A DNA stretch of 64,000 nucleotides from CAWIVH01 sp963839475 (GCA_963839475.1 CAWIVH010000001.1:1-64000); one strand, 5' to 3'. Positions 1 through 9,570 are shown, numbered from the stretch's first letter. Notes: generated by a model not told the origin, from the sequence alone. Made by a program: numbers and translations.

Positions 1-1175
1 TGCATGTTGTTTCCGACTATGGCGGAATTCAGTGTGGCCTGGAAGAGCACCACCCAGCGGCCGACTTTCTGGAAGAGATTGTTGGACACCAGGAAGTTCT
101 CGTGCGTCGGCCAGTAGCTGGCGACCAGAGTACATCCTTTGTCGGTCGCAAACCGATTGTGCGCAACGGTATTGCTGGCGACAATCGATGGCCCGAACGC
201 CGTGTAGGCGTAGAACTCGACGCCGTGGAAAACATCGGTGAAGCTGTTGTGCGTAACTTCGTTGTTGCGCAGGATGCCGGTCCAATACGCAGCAAGACAG
301 ACGTTGATCTGGTGGACGAGCTGCCCGCTGAAGGCGTTGTCCCTGATCACGTTGTTTTGGAGAATCCCTGCCTCGAGCATCGTCCATCTCGCCCGATGGG
401 CCAGTTCCCACCCGGGGGTCAGGTAGATCGCATACTGCCGGCATTCCATCCTGTTCCCGGTCACGACCATCTCCGACCCGTATCCCCAGATGCCATACTC
501 GCAGTTGATCAAGACGTTGTTCGTGAAGTAGGTCTTCACCGGATCAGTAAAATCGAACGGGTAGGACGGGTCGGCGGCGGGGTTTCCGCCGGTGGGCACG
601 TAGTGCGGATAAACCGTCCTGAGCTCCAGGCTGGGATAGAACACCTCGTACTGGCCGGAATCTTCAAACACGCAGTGGTCGACGGTCGTGCCGGCAACCA
701 GTGTATGGATCGGGAGCATCACCTCGGAGAAGCGAAGTCCACGAAAGGTCACGCCGACGGCCGACACCTTGAAGTGACTGTTGGGACTCAGGTGGGTAGT
801 TATCGTCGTCAGAACGTTGCCGTCCGCGTCCGTTTCTCCGACAAGTGTCAGCCTCTTGTCGATGACGAAGACCTGGAATCCAACGGTCATTGTAAAGGAG
901 GGCAACCCGGGCACCGGCAGCACGACGGTGTAGGTGTACGATCCGGTCTTCCCGAGCCAGAAAGTGCCAGCTCTGAGGACCAAGGTGTCGCCAGGCTGAG
1001 CCTGGTCGGTCACCCAAGTGAGGTCGTCGCCATCGACGTCTATGTCGTTGGCAGGTGTGATGTACCAGCTGTTACCGACGTGCTCGATCAGGGCCGGGTT
1101 GACAGCCGCGGCTGCCGTGCCGACTGCTGCGAGCAGCGCCAAAGTCATTACAGCAAATCGAAACAAGCCTCTCAT
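1..1175 (-). CDS. secreted parallel beta-helix repeat protein (partial, 3' end outside window)
   Basis: The minus-strand frame is open from an ATG at 1175 to the window edge, about 391 codons. The start has a strong ribosome site (GGAGGG) and is followed by a signal peptide with a hydrophobic run (VMTLALLAAVGTAAA). The mature part contains repeated Asn-rich rungs such as TNNVLINCEYGIWG, VTGNRMECRQYAIY, QNNVIRDNAFSG, RNNEVTHNSF and SNNLFQKVG. This is the pattern of right-handed parallel beta-helices of the NosD/pectate-lyase type. A surface or carbohydrate-binding role is an inference, because no catalytic residues can be assigned. The plus-strand frame over the same DNA is an antisense shadow. 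Confidence 0.85.
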   Translation of the reverse strand, partial: MRGLFRFAVMTLALLAAVGTAAAAVNPALIEHVGNSWYITPANDIDVDGDDLTWVTDQAQPGDTLVLRAGTFWLGKTGSYTYTVVLPVPGLPSFTMTVGFQVFVIDKRLTLVGETDADGNVLTTITTHLSPNSHFKVSAVGVTFRGLRFSEVMLPIHTLVAGTTVDHCVFEDSGQYEVFYPSLELRTVYPHYVPTGGNPAADPSYPFDFTDPVKTYFTNNVLINCEYGIWGYGSEMVVTGNRMECRQYAIYLTPGWELAHRARWTMLEAGILQNNVIRDNAFSGQLVHQINVCLAAYWTGILRNNEVTHNSFTDVFHGVEFYAYTAFGPSIVASNTVAHNRFATDKGCTLVASYWPTHENFLVSNNLFQKVGRWVVLFQATLNSAIVGNNM

Positions 1176-1422
1176 ATTAATCCCTCCGTTTGCGGGTTTA
1201 TGGATTACTCACCGGTCGAACGGCGAATCACGGCCACTGGCCGGTCAACGACAGGCTCGAATGTGCCCGGGATCGCTGTGCGCCGTCCCGATGATTGTGT
1301 GAGGAGTTTCTGATGTTTTGCTGATGACTCCCGCCGCAGCGCCCGAAGCCTTCAGTTCAGTGGCAGCGGTTGAGGTAAAGGACCAGCAGTCAGCTACGCT
1401 CCGGGTGCGAGGTTCCGGGGAA

Positions 1423-1780
1423 CTACCACCAGCTCATGCCAGACATCCTGCCGTCCCGGGGTCCGACGAAGCTCAGCCAGAAGGGATCGCCTCCCAGGAC
1501 AATCCTCGCATATTCCTCTAAGTGGTCGGTAGGAAGAGCAAGCGGCATGAACTCCCTTTTCCCGGACAAGAATCTCGCGCCTCACAGTTGAGTAAACCGA
1601 GGCTACCGCACTGCGTAGTTCAAAGTCGGCTTGGCGTCTGGGGCAATGCGTGTCGTCCCTGTCCGGCCCACGCCGTTTCTTGAACGAATCGCGATCCAGC
1701 CGAACCTCGGCGGGATTCTTGAAGAGATCCACGCCTGCCAGGGCGAACTTCATTTCTTTCGGCGAATATACGAAGCCGCC
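1423..1780 (-). pseudogene. broken gene of unknown function
   Basis: Two overlapping minus-strand frames read like pieces of one protein. The upstream piece includes FVYSPKEMKFALAGVDLF and VYSTVRREILVREK. The second, after a frame change near 1555, reads LPTDHLEEYARIVLGG and FVGPRDGRMSGMSWW before a TAG at 1423. The upstream end stops where the dispersed repeat begins (about 1779), so the gene seems cut off there and also frameshifted. I do not recognise the family. The rest of 1176-1422 shows nothing further. Confidence 0.4.
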
Positions 1781-2189
1781 GGGAAATTGACATAACACCT
1801 GCATTATCGGAAGCATAATTCCGCCCCATCGGAAGCAGAACCCGGCTCAAATTCGACGCAAAACGCGCTCATTCAAACTATCAGCAGAGACAGGTGCCAG
1901 CCAGCCGATAGATGACTGAAGACGTCGATGGGGAGGATCCACCGGGCAATAGCTCGGTTCTCATGGATATGGTGGGAAGTCCGCGTTTCTGAGGAGCATT
2001 TTTGCTCCGCATTCGCCTCCCGTTTGCCTCCCATTTTTGGGCTAAGAGTTGGTAACTTTTGGTAGGCAGCCGACCACCAAAAACCGGGCATTAATCATTT
2101 AATTGGTAATATTTGGCAGGATTTGATAATGCCTGTGGATCGGACTGAAAATCCGTTTGTCGACGGTTCAATTCCGCCCCCCGGCACCA
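1779..2189 (+). repeat. dispersed repeat, full-length copy A, ending in a tRNA-Phe 3' half
   Basis: The copy begins with CCGGGAAATTGACATAAC, passes through a near-palindrome (consensus ATAAYACCGGTATTAT) and ends at the CCA of a tRNA-Phe-like 3' half. A second copy of similar length lies at 34748-35113, with partial copies at 5953-5997 and 11397-11536. The interior shared with the 34.7-kb copy includes CAGCAGAGACAGGTGCCAGC and GCCTCCCGTTTGCCTCCC. No intact protein is encoded. It is probably the end of an integrating or transposing element that uses the tRNA as target. Confidence 0.8.
2135..2189 (+). other. tRNA-Phe 3' half, attachment-site remnant
   Basis: The segment carries an anticodon arm with GAA in the loop (CGGACTGAAAATCCG), a T arm with the loop TTCAATT, and an acceptor 3' strand ending in GGCACCA. 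The acceptor 5' strand and D arm are missing. It lies about 90 bases from the 3' end of a truncated tyrosine integrase on the opposite strand. This is the usual arrangement of an att site created by an element that integrates into a tRNA 3' end. Antisense frames over it encode the well-known artefact peptide GGIEPSTNGFSVRS. Confidence 0.75.
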
Positions 2190-2278
2190 CACAACTTCTT
2201 GATTCCCCTTTACTTACAAGCTCCATTTCCGTTGCTCCGGAATCGCCCATTTCCCTTTGTGGGTAAATCGTGGGTAAA

Positions 2279-2557
2279 TTACGCTGTTTTAGCATCTTTT
2301 TCGGCATTCCCAGCCAGTGCAATTTGAAGAGCATCCACCGCCGATCTCTTGGTCCCCGGCGACAGGTGGGCATAGCGCAGGGTCCTTGCTATGGCCTTGT
2401 GGCGCATGATCTCCTGTACTGCCGCCAGAGGCACCCCGGCCATTATCATATGGCTTGGTGCCGTGTGTCGCAGAGTTGGATTCTGGTGAATAATCTCAGC
2501 CCGGCGCTGCACTCTGTGAGAAGGCAGGTTGCTCCCGCATTTTGCGGCTTCGTTCAA
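2279..2557 (-). pseudogene. tyrosine site-specific integrase, C-terminal fragment
   Basis: The last ~65 residues match the catalytic C-terminus of phage/XerD-type integrases. LRHTAPSHMIMAG carries the Arg-His box, VQEIMRHKAIARTL the second His/Lys region, and LRYAHLSPGTKRSAVDAL the nucleophilic Tyr. The N-terminal domains are absent and the frame stops being integrase-like near the IS1380 insertion point at 2557. It faces the tRNA-Phe remnant at 2135-2189, as expected for the integrase of an element inserted at that tRNA. It cannot be functional as it stands. Confidence 0.75.
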
Positions 2558-2645
2558 CCCGGATTCCGAAGTAGAGGTGCACTGTTTTGCCCCTAATCAG
2601 TTAAATTGAAATTGGGTTATCAAAAACTGAGGAGGGAACAAAACA

Positions 2646-4003
2646 GTGCGCCGACAAATTACCTCGATTTTCGGAGAAAAGAAAGTAGTTCTGCAAGAAA
2701 CCAACCGCGCCGTAACGCCGTTTGGCGGGCTGGCGGTCTTCCTCGAGTATTTGACCAAAGTCGAGTATGTGGTGAAAGTGGCCGAGCACATGCCGGTCCG
2801 CTATGAATCGCCCAATGCAATCGATCCGACGCAAACCTTCACGGCGTTTCTGATTTCGGTATTGGTAGGAGCAAGGCGGTTCGCTCATGCAGCGATGCTC
2901 CGTGCTGACAAAGCGTTGCACAGCCTGATTGGGGTGACGAGGTTTCCGACGGATGACACGATTCGGAACCTGTTCAAGCGCTTCACGCAAGGCAAGGTGT
3001 ATGAGTTTTATGCTCCGCTCTGGGAATGGATGATGGAGCGATTGCCGGTACGAGATCAGGGATACAGTCTCGACCTGGACTCGACGGTTTTCGAGCGTTA
3101 TGGGGAGCAACAAGGAGCAAGAAAGGTTTCAATCCCAAGAAGCACGGCCGGCCGAGTCATCATCCGTTATTGGCCGTGCTGGCCGAAGCGTATTTTGTAT
3201 TGCACGGCTGGCTGCGCAGTGGGAATTGTTCTTCTGCCCGAGGAGCAGTGGAATTTTTGAAGGAGGCTCTGGCCCTGCTGGGTGGGCGGCACAAGATTCG
3301 AGTAGTGCGAGCCGACTCCGGATTTTTTGATAACGATCTTCTGAGTTTCATGGAAGGACGGCATCTGCTCTACATTGTCGTGGCACGCCTGACATACCTG
3401 ATCAAGAAAGAGCTCAAGCATCTGGAAGACTGGCGTGAACTGGATGCGGATTATTCGGTGACGGAATTCACCAAGAAGCTGCAGGGCTGGAGCCAGGCGC
3501 GCCGATTCGTGGTGATTCGCGAGCTCATGAGGGAGAAACCATCTGTTGGACGCAAGTTATTCGATGTGCCTGGATATACGTTTCGGGTTTTCGTCACATC
3601 GGTTTCGTGCAGTCCTGAAGAGGTGTGGCGCGACTACAACAAGCGCGCCGATATGGAGAAACGCATCGGGGAATTGAAATACGATCTCGCCGCGGATGAC
3701 TTTTGTCTTCGCGAATTTTTTGCAACCGAAGCGGCCTTCTGCTCGATCCTTTTGCTTTTCAATCTGCTGAGCGAATTCCAGAGAGTCATTGGGCTGACCA
3801 CATATCGGCAGCCAGCAACCCTTCGGGTGCAGGTGGTTTTGTGTGGAGCTCTGTTGGGCCGTGCTGGCCACAAAACTGTGTTGCACCTGTCCTCGGCCTG
3901 GGGTGGCTTACAAAAGCGCATCTCTTGGCTGAACAACACGATGACCTACGTTTTTCCAAAATCGCCGAAGTTGGAATTTGAGCCAGCGAGCGGATGCTTA
4001 TGA
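2646..4003 (+). pseudogene. IS1380-type DDE transposase, one frameshift
   Basis: Translation starts at GTG 2646 after a GAGGAGGG ribosome site. The first part runs to about 3125, where the frame shifts by -1 inside AAGAAAGG. One missing A (AAAA to AAA) would restore a single protein of about 450 residues. DDE features are present: SLDLDSTVFERYG with the first Asp, VRADSGFF with the second, and YNKRADMEKRIGELK, which fits the Y(2)R(3)E(6)K signature of IS4/IS1380 transposases. The break could be mutation, sequencing error, or much less likely programmed frameshifting. Confidence 0.85.
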
Positions 4004-4033
4004 GGGTCGAAAACGGAGCCGTTTCGACCCTCA
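4001..4033. terminator. strong hairpin at the 3' end of the IS transposase
   Basis: TGAGGGTCGAAA pairs with TTTCGACCCTCA and the stem continues with CGG/CCG across a two-base loop, with one bulged A. It begins on the transposase stop codon and ends against the right inverted repeat. No T-run follows, so it is more likely an mRNA 3'-end or anti-read-through hairpin of the element than a classical intrinsic terminator. Confidence 0.5.
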
Positions 4034-4053
4034 ACTTCGGAATCCGGGTTCAA

Positions 4054-4625
4054 TAATTCACAGACTACCTTTTCCCAGGTTCCGGGTGAATTGCTGGCAT
4101 AGCGTATTCCCCGCCTCCGCAAGTGGCGTTCCGCATCTGGTGAGCCGTGAAGGCGGGCACGGAGACCTATCGTGCCGCGTTCGAATCGCTATCCCGGCCA
4201 TTTCAATGAATCCGATCCGATCAAAAAGCCGGATTCAACTCTCCGGTGCCCGCAGCGCCGATAATGGACTGCGCACTTTGCTGCAAAGACACCCTCCCAC
4301 CTGCTTGTTCGGCCTGTCAGCCCGCCGCCGTCGGTGCGCAACGCCGTCCTGCGATTCCGCCCGCTCACGGTGTCCTGATTTTATTCCCACTCCCCGAACA
4401 GTCCTTCCCGCAGCCGGAACCAACGCAAATCCGCATACGCCCACGATCGCCGGTCTCCAGCAACCTCACCAATTTCGATAGACTCATCCCGCGCAGCGGG
4501 CTATACGGCTCCCGCCATGCATTCGACTTCTGGTTGTGAGTCTGGACAGGAATACGCCGCTGCTGACGGGCGACGCGGTAGCCCCATACCGGGCGCTGGT
4601 TCGTGAATTCGCTCGTTCCAGTTTG
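4054..4625. other. intergenic, no recognisable gene
   Basis: About 570 bases between the IS element and the ATP-grasp gene. Short frames on both strands show no recognisable motif or convincing ribosome site. On the minus strand next to the IS there is an open stretch that would run into the integrase fragment if the IS were removed, but it does not look like an integrase. Confidence 0.5.
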
Positions 4626-5825
4626 TCAGCAACGGCTCCGGCCCCGGGCGACGACGCGGTTCAGGCGTTCAAGCAGCAAGAGAAAGGGCTCAACAATGAA
4701 CGGAAGGGGATCAGAAGCCGAAAGGACGGAGAATGTCGTTGATGCGAAAAGTGATCGCACATACTGCGCAGCACTCAACCTGCCCGATCGGATTTCCGGC
4801 ACGACGGCGCGTACGTCCGTCAGCAACCTGATCCATTTGAGGCCCGGACGCATGGTGGGGACGGGCGGATTCAGACCGACGGCGTCCGCAAAGGCCACAT
4901 AGGGCAGGTCAAGACCTGCGGCGATCGCAAGGCTGTGCCATGCCCAGATCCTGGGATTCACCTCAAGGAGTTCGAAACGGGCGCGCTTCGCATTCCACAT
5001 GAATTCGACTTCCGCCAGGCCCGTGTAGCCGATCGCTCGCAACAACCGTCTCGCTAGTTCCCTGAGTTCGGGGACCTCAACGGCCTCCACGAACGTGCTG
5101 GTGCGTCCGAAGTCCCTGGGAAGCTGTCGAGTCCGTTTGGCCGAGAGGCCGACGACCGGTTCGCCCTTCTTGAAATAGCCGGCAAAAGAGAACAGGTTTG
5201 CCCCAGGGTCAGGCAGAAATTCCTGCACGATGATCTGGGAATCCCCGATCATCCGAGACATTGCCGCACAGATGTCTTGGAGTTCCTTGCTGTTGTCAGC
5301 CCGGTAGGCCTTCCGATTGGCCGCCCGCAGGAGTTTTGAAGGGATGGCGGGCTTGACGACTACCGGGAAGTCGAGGTCCAGACGATCGAACCGCTCTGTA
5401 TCTCCAACAGCGTAGAGACGAGGAAAGGGTACTCCGACGTGCTGGGCAAGCGCGTAGGTCCGTTGCTTGTCGCAGAGGTAACTGACCGTCTCCCAAGGTG
5501 GTGTGGTCACGATGTAGTGCTCCGCCAGGAACGACCCATGCCGAGACAGAACGCGCACCTGATCGTCAGAGGAGGGCAAGAGCACCCATCCCTTCATGCC
5601 GCCTTTGTCCGCCATCTCCGCCAGGTAGCCGGGAAGATCGTCATCTTTCAAATCCCGCGGGCGCACGGCGAAATGTTTTACCACCCTTGAGAAACGTGCG
5701 ACCGAGGTCGCAGAGCCGAAGATACAAACATCCACACCGTTCTTCGCGAGATTGCGGGCCGCAGCGAGACACGCAAAGCTTCCACCCAGAATCAGGGCGC
5801 CTGGACCATTCCGGGAACAGTTCAT
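4626..5825 (-). CDS. ATP-grasp domain protein (carboxylate-amine ligase-like)
   Basis: About 399 residues from the ATG at 5825, chosen because the Rossmann-like start GALILGGSFACLAAARNLA follows directly; an in-frame start at 5885 would add 20 unconvincing residues. The pre-ATP-grasp domain is followed by the ATP-grasp fold. DFPVVVKPAIPSKLL carries the ATP-binding Lys, QIIVQEFLPDP the hinge region, and GLAEVEFMWNAK plus FELLEVNPRIWAWH the metal-binding Glu/Asn motif. These enzymes ligate a carboxylate to an amine via an acyl-phosphate, as in CarB-like and amino-acid ligases. The substrate cannot be told. It stands alone with no operon partner. Confidence 0.8.
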   Translation of the reverse strand: MNCSRNGPGALILGGSFACLAAARNLAKNGVDVCIFGSATSVARFSRVVKHFAVRPRDLKDDDLPGYLAEMADKGGMKGWVLLPSSDDQVRVLSRHGSFLAEHYIVTTPPWETVSYLCDKQRTYALAQHVGVPFPRLYAVGDTERFDRLDLDFPVVVKPAIPSKLLRAANRKAYRADNSKELQDICAAMSRMIGDSQIIVQEFLPDPGANLFSFAGYFKKGEPVVGLSAKRTRQLPRDFGRTSTFVEAVEVPELRELARRLLRAIGYTGLAEVEFMWNAKRARFELLEVNPRIWAWHSLAIAAGLDLPYVAFADAVGLNPPVPTMRPGLKWIRLLTDVRAVVPEIRSGRLSAAQYVRSLFASTTFSVLSASDPLPFIVEPFLLLLERLNRVVARGRSRC

Positions 5826-5948
5826 GAGAGTGGATCTCTCCCGCGTCGCGAACCAGTTATTGTGCCTTTTCGGGCAAATTCCCACTTCCCGATCACGCCG
5901 TCAAGGTTGGATTTCCCCCAACACACACCAAACTCGGCCTTTTTATCA

Positions 5949-6387
5949 TCAACCGGCAAGTTGACATAATACCAGTCTTATTGGAAGCAGATTCCCGGCC
6001 TGCCGGAAGCTCACGAACCATATAGGAAAAGAGTGGAATAAACCGGCTGGACTGGACACTACAAGGCTGACGGTGGTCCCCGTGCCATCCTGGGATAGCA
6101 GGTTGTTTTTCAAGCCTGATACCAGCGGCAACGCCGCCGCATAGCTCTCTCCGCCCCGGCAGCCACGCGGGAGGATTCAGCGATGTGATGATCGCGGCTG
6201 GGCCGACGATGTTGAAGACCAACGGGGTCGATTGCAGGGTACCCCGGTTCAGTACCGCCACTAAAACTGTTCCTGTCTGTTGCAAATCCGCGGATGGCAT
6301 TTCTGCCCGCAGCTCCCGGCTGGTCAGAAAGGCAGTTGGGCGGCTGATCCCGTTCAACAACACGGTCGAATCGGCATTGAAATCCAA
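5949..6387 (-). pseudogene. IPT/TIG-type extracellular domain fragment
   Basis: The start of the frame, including DFNADSTVLLNGISRPTAF and TGTVLVAVLNR, has the strand pattern of an IPT/TIG immunoglobulin-like repeat, as found in large secreted proteins. A stop codon (TAG) lies just upstream in the same frame. The downstream part changes frame near 6150 and runs into repeat copy B. It is a remnant of a longer secreted protein and not a gene of its own. Confidence 0.5.
5953..5997 (+). repeat. dispersed repeat, partial copy B
   Basis: CCGGCAAGTTGACATAATAC followed by the second palindrome arm (CAGTCTTATTGGAAGCAG) matches the left end of copies A, C and D. Only about the first 45 bases are kept, so this is a left-end remnant or a minimal recognition unit. 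Confidence 0.65.
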
Positions 6388-6784
6388 CCCGTAGACCTAA
6401 AGATCAAATAACGGTCCCCCGAGCACTGCGGAGGTTGTAGAAAACCGCGTTACCTGAGGCTGAATCGCTTGGCGGCCTATCAGTTGCGAAATTATGTTCA
6501 TCATCCCAAGAAGCAAGGCGCATGGGAAGAGATAAATAGACAGTCCAGACCACCAGCGACAATTTGACGATTCATTCCGGAGTTGTGTTCCGAGTTGTGC
6601 TCGCGACAAATTACTCGCAACCAAACGCAACCAACGCCAGCCTACTCAGGCCAACATTCAGTCAAGCTCCAGGATTACTTCTAGCATTGAAGCGATGCGG
6701 CCTAATTCCAAATCAGATCTGGAAGCGATGGAGAAGCTAATCTTGTTTTGGGCCGGGTTCCCAACTTCGTTGGTCATCGGCAAG
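6388..6784. other. intergenic, nothing assigned
   Basis: About 400 bases. A 77-codon minus frame (6397-6630) has one hydrophobic stretch (LSIYLFPCALLLGMM) that might be the anchor end of a lost secreted protein, but there is no ribosome site and no family match. The remainder shows nothing. Confidence 0.35.
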
Positions 6785-8346
6785 CTATTTATTCCCCTTC
6801 CGGTCTGCCAGTTGTTGAAGTACCTGCTCAATGCCGGCTATGCGCGCTCCCAGCTCGATATTCTTCGCCTCGATGCTCCTGTTTTTACCTTCAAGTGCCG
6901 CTATTCGCACATCCTTCGCTTCGAGCGCCGCAGTTTCCGACTTTTTAGCCGCCTCGAGTTCCCGGATGACTTTCGCCTGCTGGGCGGTGTAGAGGGTCCG
7001 CTCCTCGATCGTTTCAAGAAGCTTCATCTGAAAGTCGGACAAGTTCAGCCCTTTTGCCTTGATTTCGGCGGCATTCGGCAGGTTTGGCAGATGCTTTTCC
7101 TTTTCCACGAAGCTCATCAATTCCTCGAAGGGCAGCAGCATGTAGCCCGGCTCAAACACATAATCCGGGATTTCAGTCTCCGGACTGGGCTGAGTGAAAA
7201 TGCTGCCGGTAGCCCGTATGTTGCCAACAACGTGTAGCTTTTCCGTCGGGCTGGTGGTTCCGATTCCGACGTTGCCGGCACTGTCAATCCTCATCCGCTC
7301 CGCCGTCGATGCGGCGCCATTCGGCGTGGTCCAGAACGTCATCCTCCCGGGCATGTTGCTCACTCCGGGCACGCCGTCGATCTCCATGCGAATTCGCGCG
7401 ATATCCACGAACTTCGTCCCATCCGAGCCCTGTCCGGTGAAATTGAACAGAGCATCGCCGTTCTGAAGAATGGTATGGAAACCGGGAGAAACGTTCCTCG
7501 ATTTACGCAAGGCGAAGAGAGAGGCAAACTGATCGGAGGAGTACTGGTCAAAGGTGACGCCTCGCGCTGTGGCGGTGCTGGTCTCAGCGATCTGGAGCCT
7601 GCGGTCCGGACTGGCGAAGCCAACTCCAATCTTGCCGGTATTGTCGAGCAGCAAACTTCCGTTATGTATATACTGAGCGCCGGTGAAAGAGTTCGAGGAG
7701 AGAGTCGGAACCTTGTTGGTATCTATATCCAGTGTCACGTTTCCCGTGCTGCCGCCGCCGGTCAGATAAGTGCCCGGATTCACCGCCGTAATGGTGCCTG
7801 GGCCGGCGGGACCTTGGGGCCCGGTTGAACCGGTGGGTCCTGTTGGGCCGTCCGGGCCGGTAAAACCTGCCGGTTCAGCGTAAGCCTCTCCGTGGGACTT
7901 GTTTTTCCGATCCCTACAGTCGTGTCCGCAGTTGAACCATTGACGCCGTTGATGCTGCCCAGAACCAGGCTGTTGCTTTGCGTTATTTTGGCCTGATAAC
8001 CGAGGGCGGTGGCGTTGGTTATCCCGGTGGCGCCGTCGGAGCTGGCGCCGATGTAAGTGTTATTGTCTTCCACAGTGTTGGAGGTGCCAGCCCCAAACCC
8101 GAAAAAGGAATTGTCGCTGCCCGCGTTGTTAATAAAACCGACATTGTTCCCGAAGAAGGAGTTGTTGCTGCCCGTGGTGCTGTTGTAGCCTGCAAAGTAC
8201 CCGACAAAGGAGTTGCCATTAGCCTCGGCGTTGGAGTAGCCGGCGTTTGTCCCGAAAAAGGAGTTGGCACTGACATTGATATTGGAGTAGCCGGCCTGGA
8301 TGCCAACGAACGAGTTGCCGTTGCCCGTGGTGTTGGAATAGCCCGT
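6785..8346 (-). pseudogene. fibre/adhesin-like surface protein, 5'-truncated by an IS and frameshifted
   Basis: From the IS boundary at 8346 the minus strand encodes tandem repeats of the form NSFFGxxAGYxN (NSFVGIQAGYSN, NSFFGTNAGYSN, NSFVGYFAGYNS, NSFFGNNVGF), a head-repeat type seen in tail-fibre and trimeric-adhesin proteins. Then come VGIGKTSPTERLTLN, a frame change near 7880, and a collagen-like Gly-Pro-Thr stretch (TGPDGPTGPTGSTGPQGP). The last 332 residues (6785-7783) hold VGIGTTSPTEKLHVVGNI, a part resembling endosialidase-chaperone regions, and a C-terminal coiled coil. The N-terminus is missing, as nothing matching continues beyond the IS at 9601. Function, by family, would be a surface or phage-type fibre. 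Confidence 0.75.
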
Positions 8347-8413
8347 TGTTCATCCCCCGATTTTGTTGACACACTGAAAAGGGTGGATCATGGTTCCACC
8401 AGAGGGTGTGTTT

Positions 8414-8710
8414 ATGACAATGCAACGAAAGAAGTATACCCGCGAGTTTAAAACCGAAGCCGTCCGCCTGATCACGGAACAAGATCTGACAATCGCCCAG
8501 GTGAGCAGAGACCTGGGGATTAATTCCAACATGCTGGGTCGATGGAAAAACGAACTTCAAGATGATTCCCGGCAGGCATTTCCGGGAAAAGGGAATCTGA
8601 AACCTGAAGAAGAAGAATTGCGCCGATTGCGTAGAGAAAACGCACTGTTGCGCCAGGAGCGCGACATCTTAAAAAAAGCGACGGCGTTCTTTGCCAAAGA
8701 ATCCCAGTGA
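8414..8710 (+). CDS. IS3-type transposase OrfA (helix-turn-helix subunit)
   Basis: 98 residues from the ATG at 8414. KKYTREFKTEAVRLITE is the start of the HTH_Tnp_1 (IS3 OrfA) domain that binds the element ends. The C-terminal part (EEELRRLRRENALLRQERD) is a leucine-zipper-like coiled coil used for multimerisation. The stop TGA overlaps the GTG of orfB, so translation is coupled; in many IS3 elements a -1 frameshift joins the two into OrfAB. Confidence 0.9.
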   Translation: MTMQRKKYTREFKTEAVRLITEQDLTIAQVSRDLGINSNMLGRWKNELQDDSRQAFPGKGNLKPEEEELRRLRRENALLRQERDILKKATAFFAKESQ

Positions 8711-9570
8711 GATATCGATTCATTCAGGCACACAGGAAAGAATTCCGCGTCTGGCTGATGTGCCGTGTCCTTGAGGTATCTCGAGGAGGATTCTACCTTT
8801 GGCTCAAGCGACCGGAGAGCCCAAGGAAGGTGGAAAACGTTGAGCTTTTGGAGGCCATTCGAGCCCTCCATCGGTCCAGCCGTGGTGTATACGGAAGTCC
8901 GCGAATTTATTCGCGATTGCGATTCCAATCGAGGTTCCATGGGAGGAATCGCATCGCGCGTCTGATGCGCGAAAACCAGATTCAGGGCAAGCGCAAACGG
9001 AGGTTTAAGGCCACGACAGATTCCAATCATGGCCTGGCCGTAGCCGAAAATGTCCTGGATCGGAAGTTTTCGCGCGAGGCTCCGAACGAAGCCTGGGTAG
9101 CGGACATTTCGTACATCGCCACAAAAGAAGGTTGGCTTTATCTGGCGATAGTGATGGATCTTTATGCAAGAAAGGTAGTGGGATGGGCGATGGACAGTCG
9201 CATTGCTCGGCACCTGGTTACGAAGGCATTGGAAATGGCGATCGCCAACCGCCGTCCACCTCCGGGACTATTGCATCACTCAGATCGAGGCAGCCAGAAT
9301 GCAAGCGGTGATTACCAGAAGCTGCTCAAAAACCATGGCATGGTCTGCAGCATGAGCCGGAAGGGCAACTGCTGGGACAATGCTGTGATGGAGAGCTTCT
9401 TCGGGACACTTAAAACTGAGCTGATTTACCACCAGAAGTTCGAAACCAGGGTGGAAGCTCAATCAGAGGTTTTTGATTACATCGAAGTCTTCTATAACCG
9501 TCAACGTGCACACTCGGCTTTGGGCTATCGGAGCCCGGTCGAGTTTGAGGAAATGGCCAAAGCCGCTTAA
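8707..9570 (+). CDS. IS3-type transposase OrfB (DDE integrase core)
   Basis: 287 residues from GTG 8707, overlapping the orfA stop by GTGA. The N-terminal HTH_21 region (RGVYGSPRIYSRLR) is followed by the rve integrase core. Catalytic residues are visible: Asp in WVADISYI, Asp in LHHSDRGSQ and Glu in VMESFFGTLKTE, followed by YNRQRAHSALGYRSP, which is typical of the family C-terminus. The frame is complete, so the element may still be active. Confidence 0.93.
   Translation: MRYRFIQAHRKEFRVWLMCRVLEVSRGGFYLWLKRPESPRKVENVELLEAIRALHRSSRGVYGSPRIYSRLRFQSRFHGRNRIARLMRENQIQGKRKRRFKATTDSNHGLAVAENVLDRKFSREAPNEAWVADISYIATKEGWLYLAIVMDLYARKVVGWAMDSRIARHLVTKALEMAIANRRPPPGLLHHSDRGSQNASGDYQKLLKNHGMVCSMSRKGNCWDNAVMESFFGTLKTELIYHQKFETRVEAQSEVFDYIEVFYNRQRAHSALGYRSPVEFEEMAKAA

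Larger units (their letters stand above)
2558..4048 (+). mobile_element. IS1380-family-like insertion sequence
   Basis: The element is 1,491 bp. Its ends are perfect inverted 15-mers: CCCGGATTCCGAAGT at 2558-2572 and its reverse complement at 4034-4048. Similarity continues a few bases inward. It is flanked by a 5-bp direct repeat TTCAA (2553-2557 and 4049-4053), read as the target-site duplication. It holds one transposase frame interrupted by a frameshift. The intact ends and duplication suggest a fairly recent insertion. Family assignment rests on the transposase sequence and end type. Confidence 0.88.

Noticed and set aside
102..1313. Long plus-strand frame of 403 codons
   Set aside because: It is antisense to the beta-helix gene, which has a signal peptide, strong ribosome site and Asn-rich rungs. 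The plus frame has no domain-like pattern.
2095..2373. Minus frames containing GGIEPSTNGFSVRS (also at 18439-18672 and 47890-48180)
   Set aside because: These are translations of the complementary strand of tRNA-Phe sequence, a known artefact in databases.
3110..3135. Programmed -1 frameshifting in the IS1380-type transposase
   Set aside because: The A-run is short, no standard slippery heptamer is in phase, and such control is not established for IS1380. A lost base is simpler.
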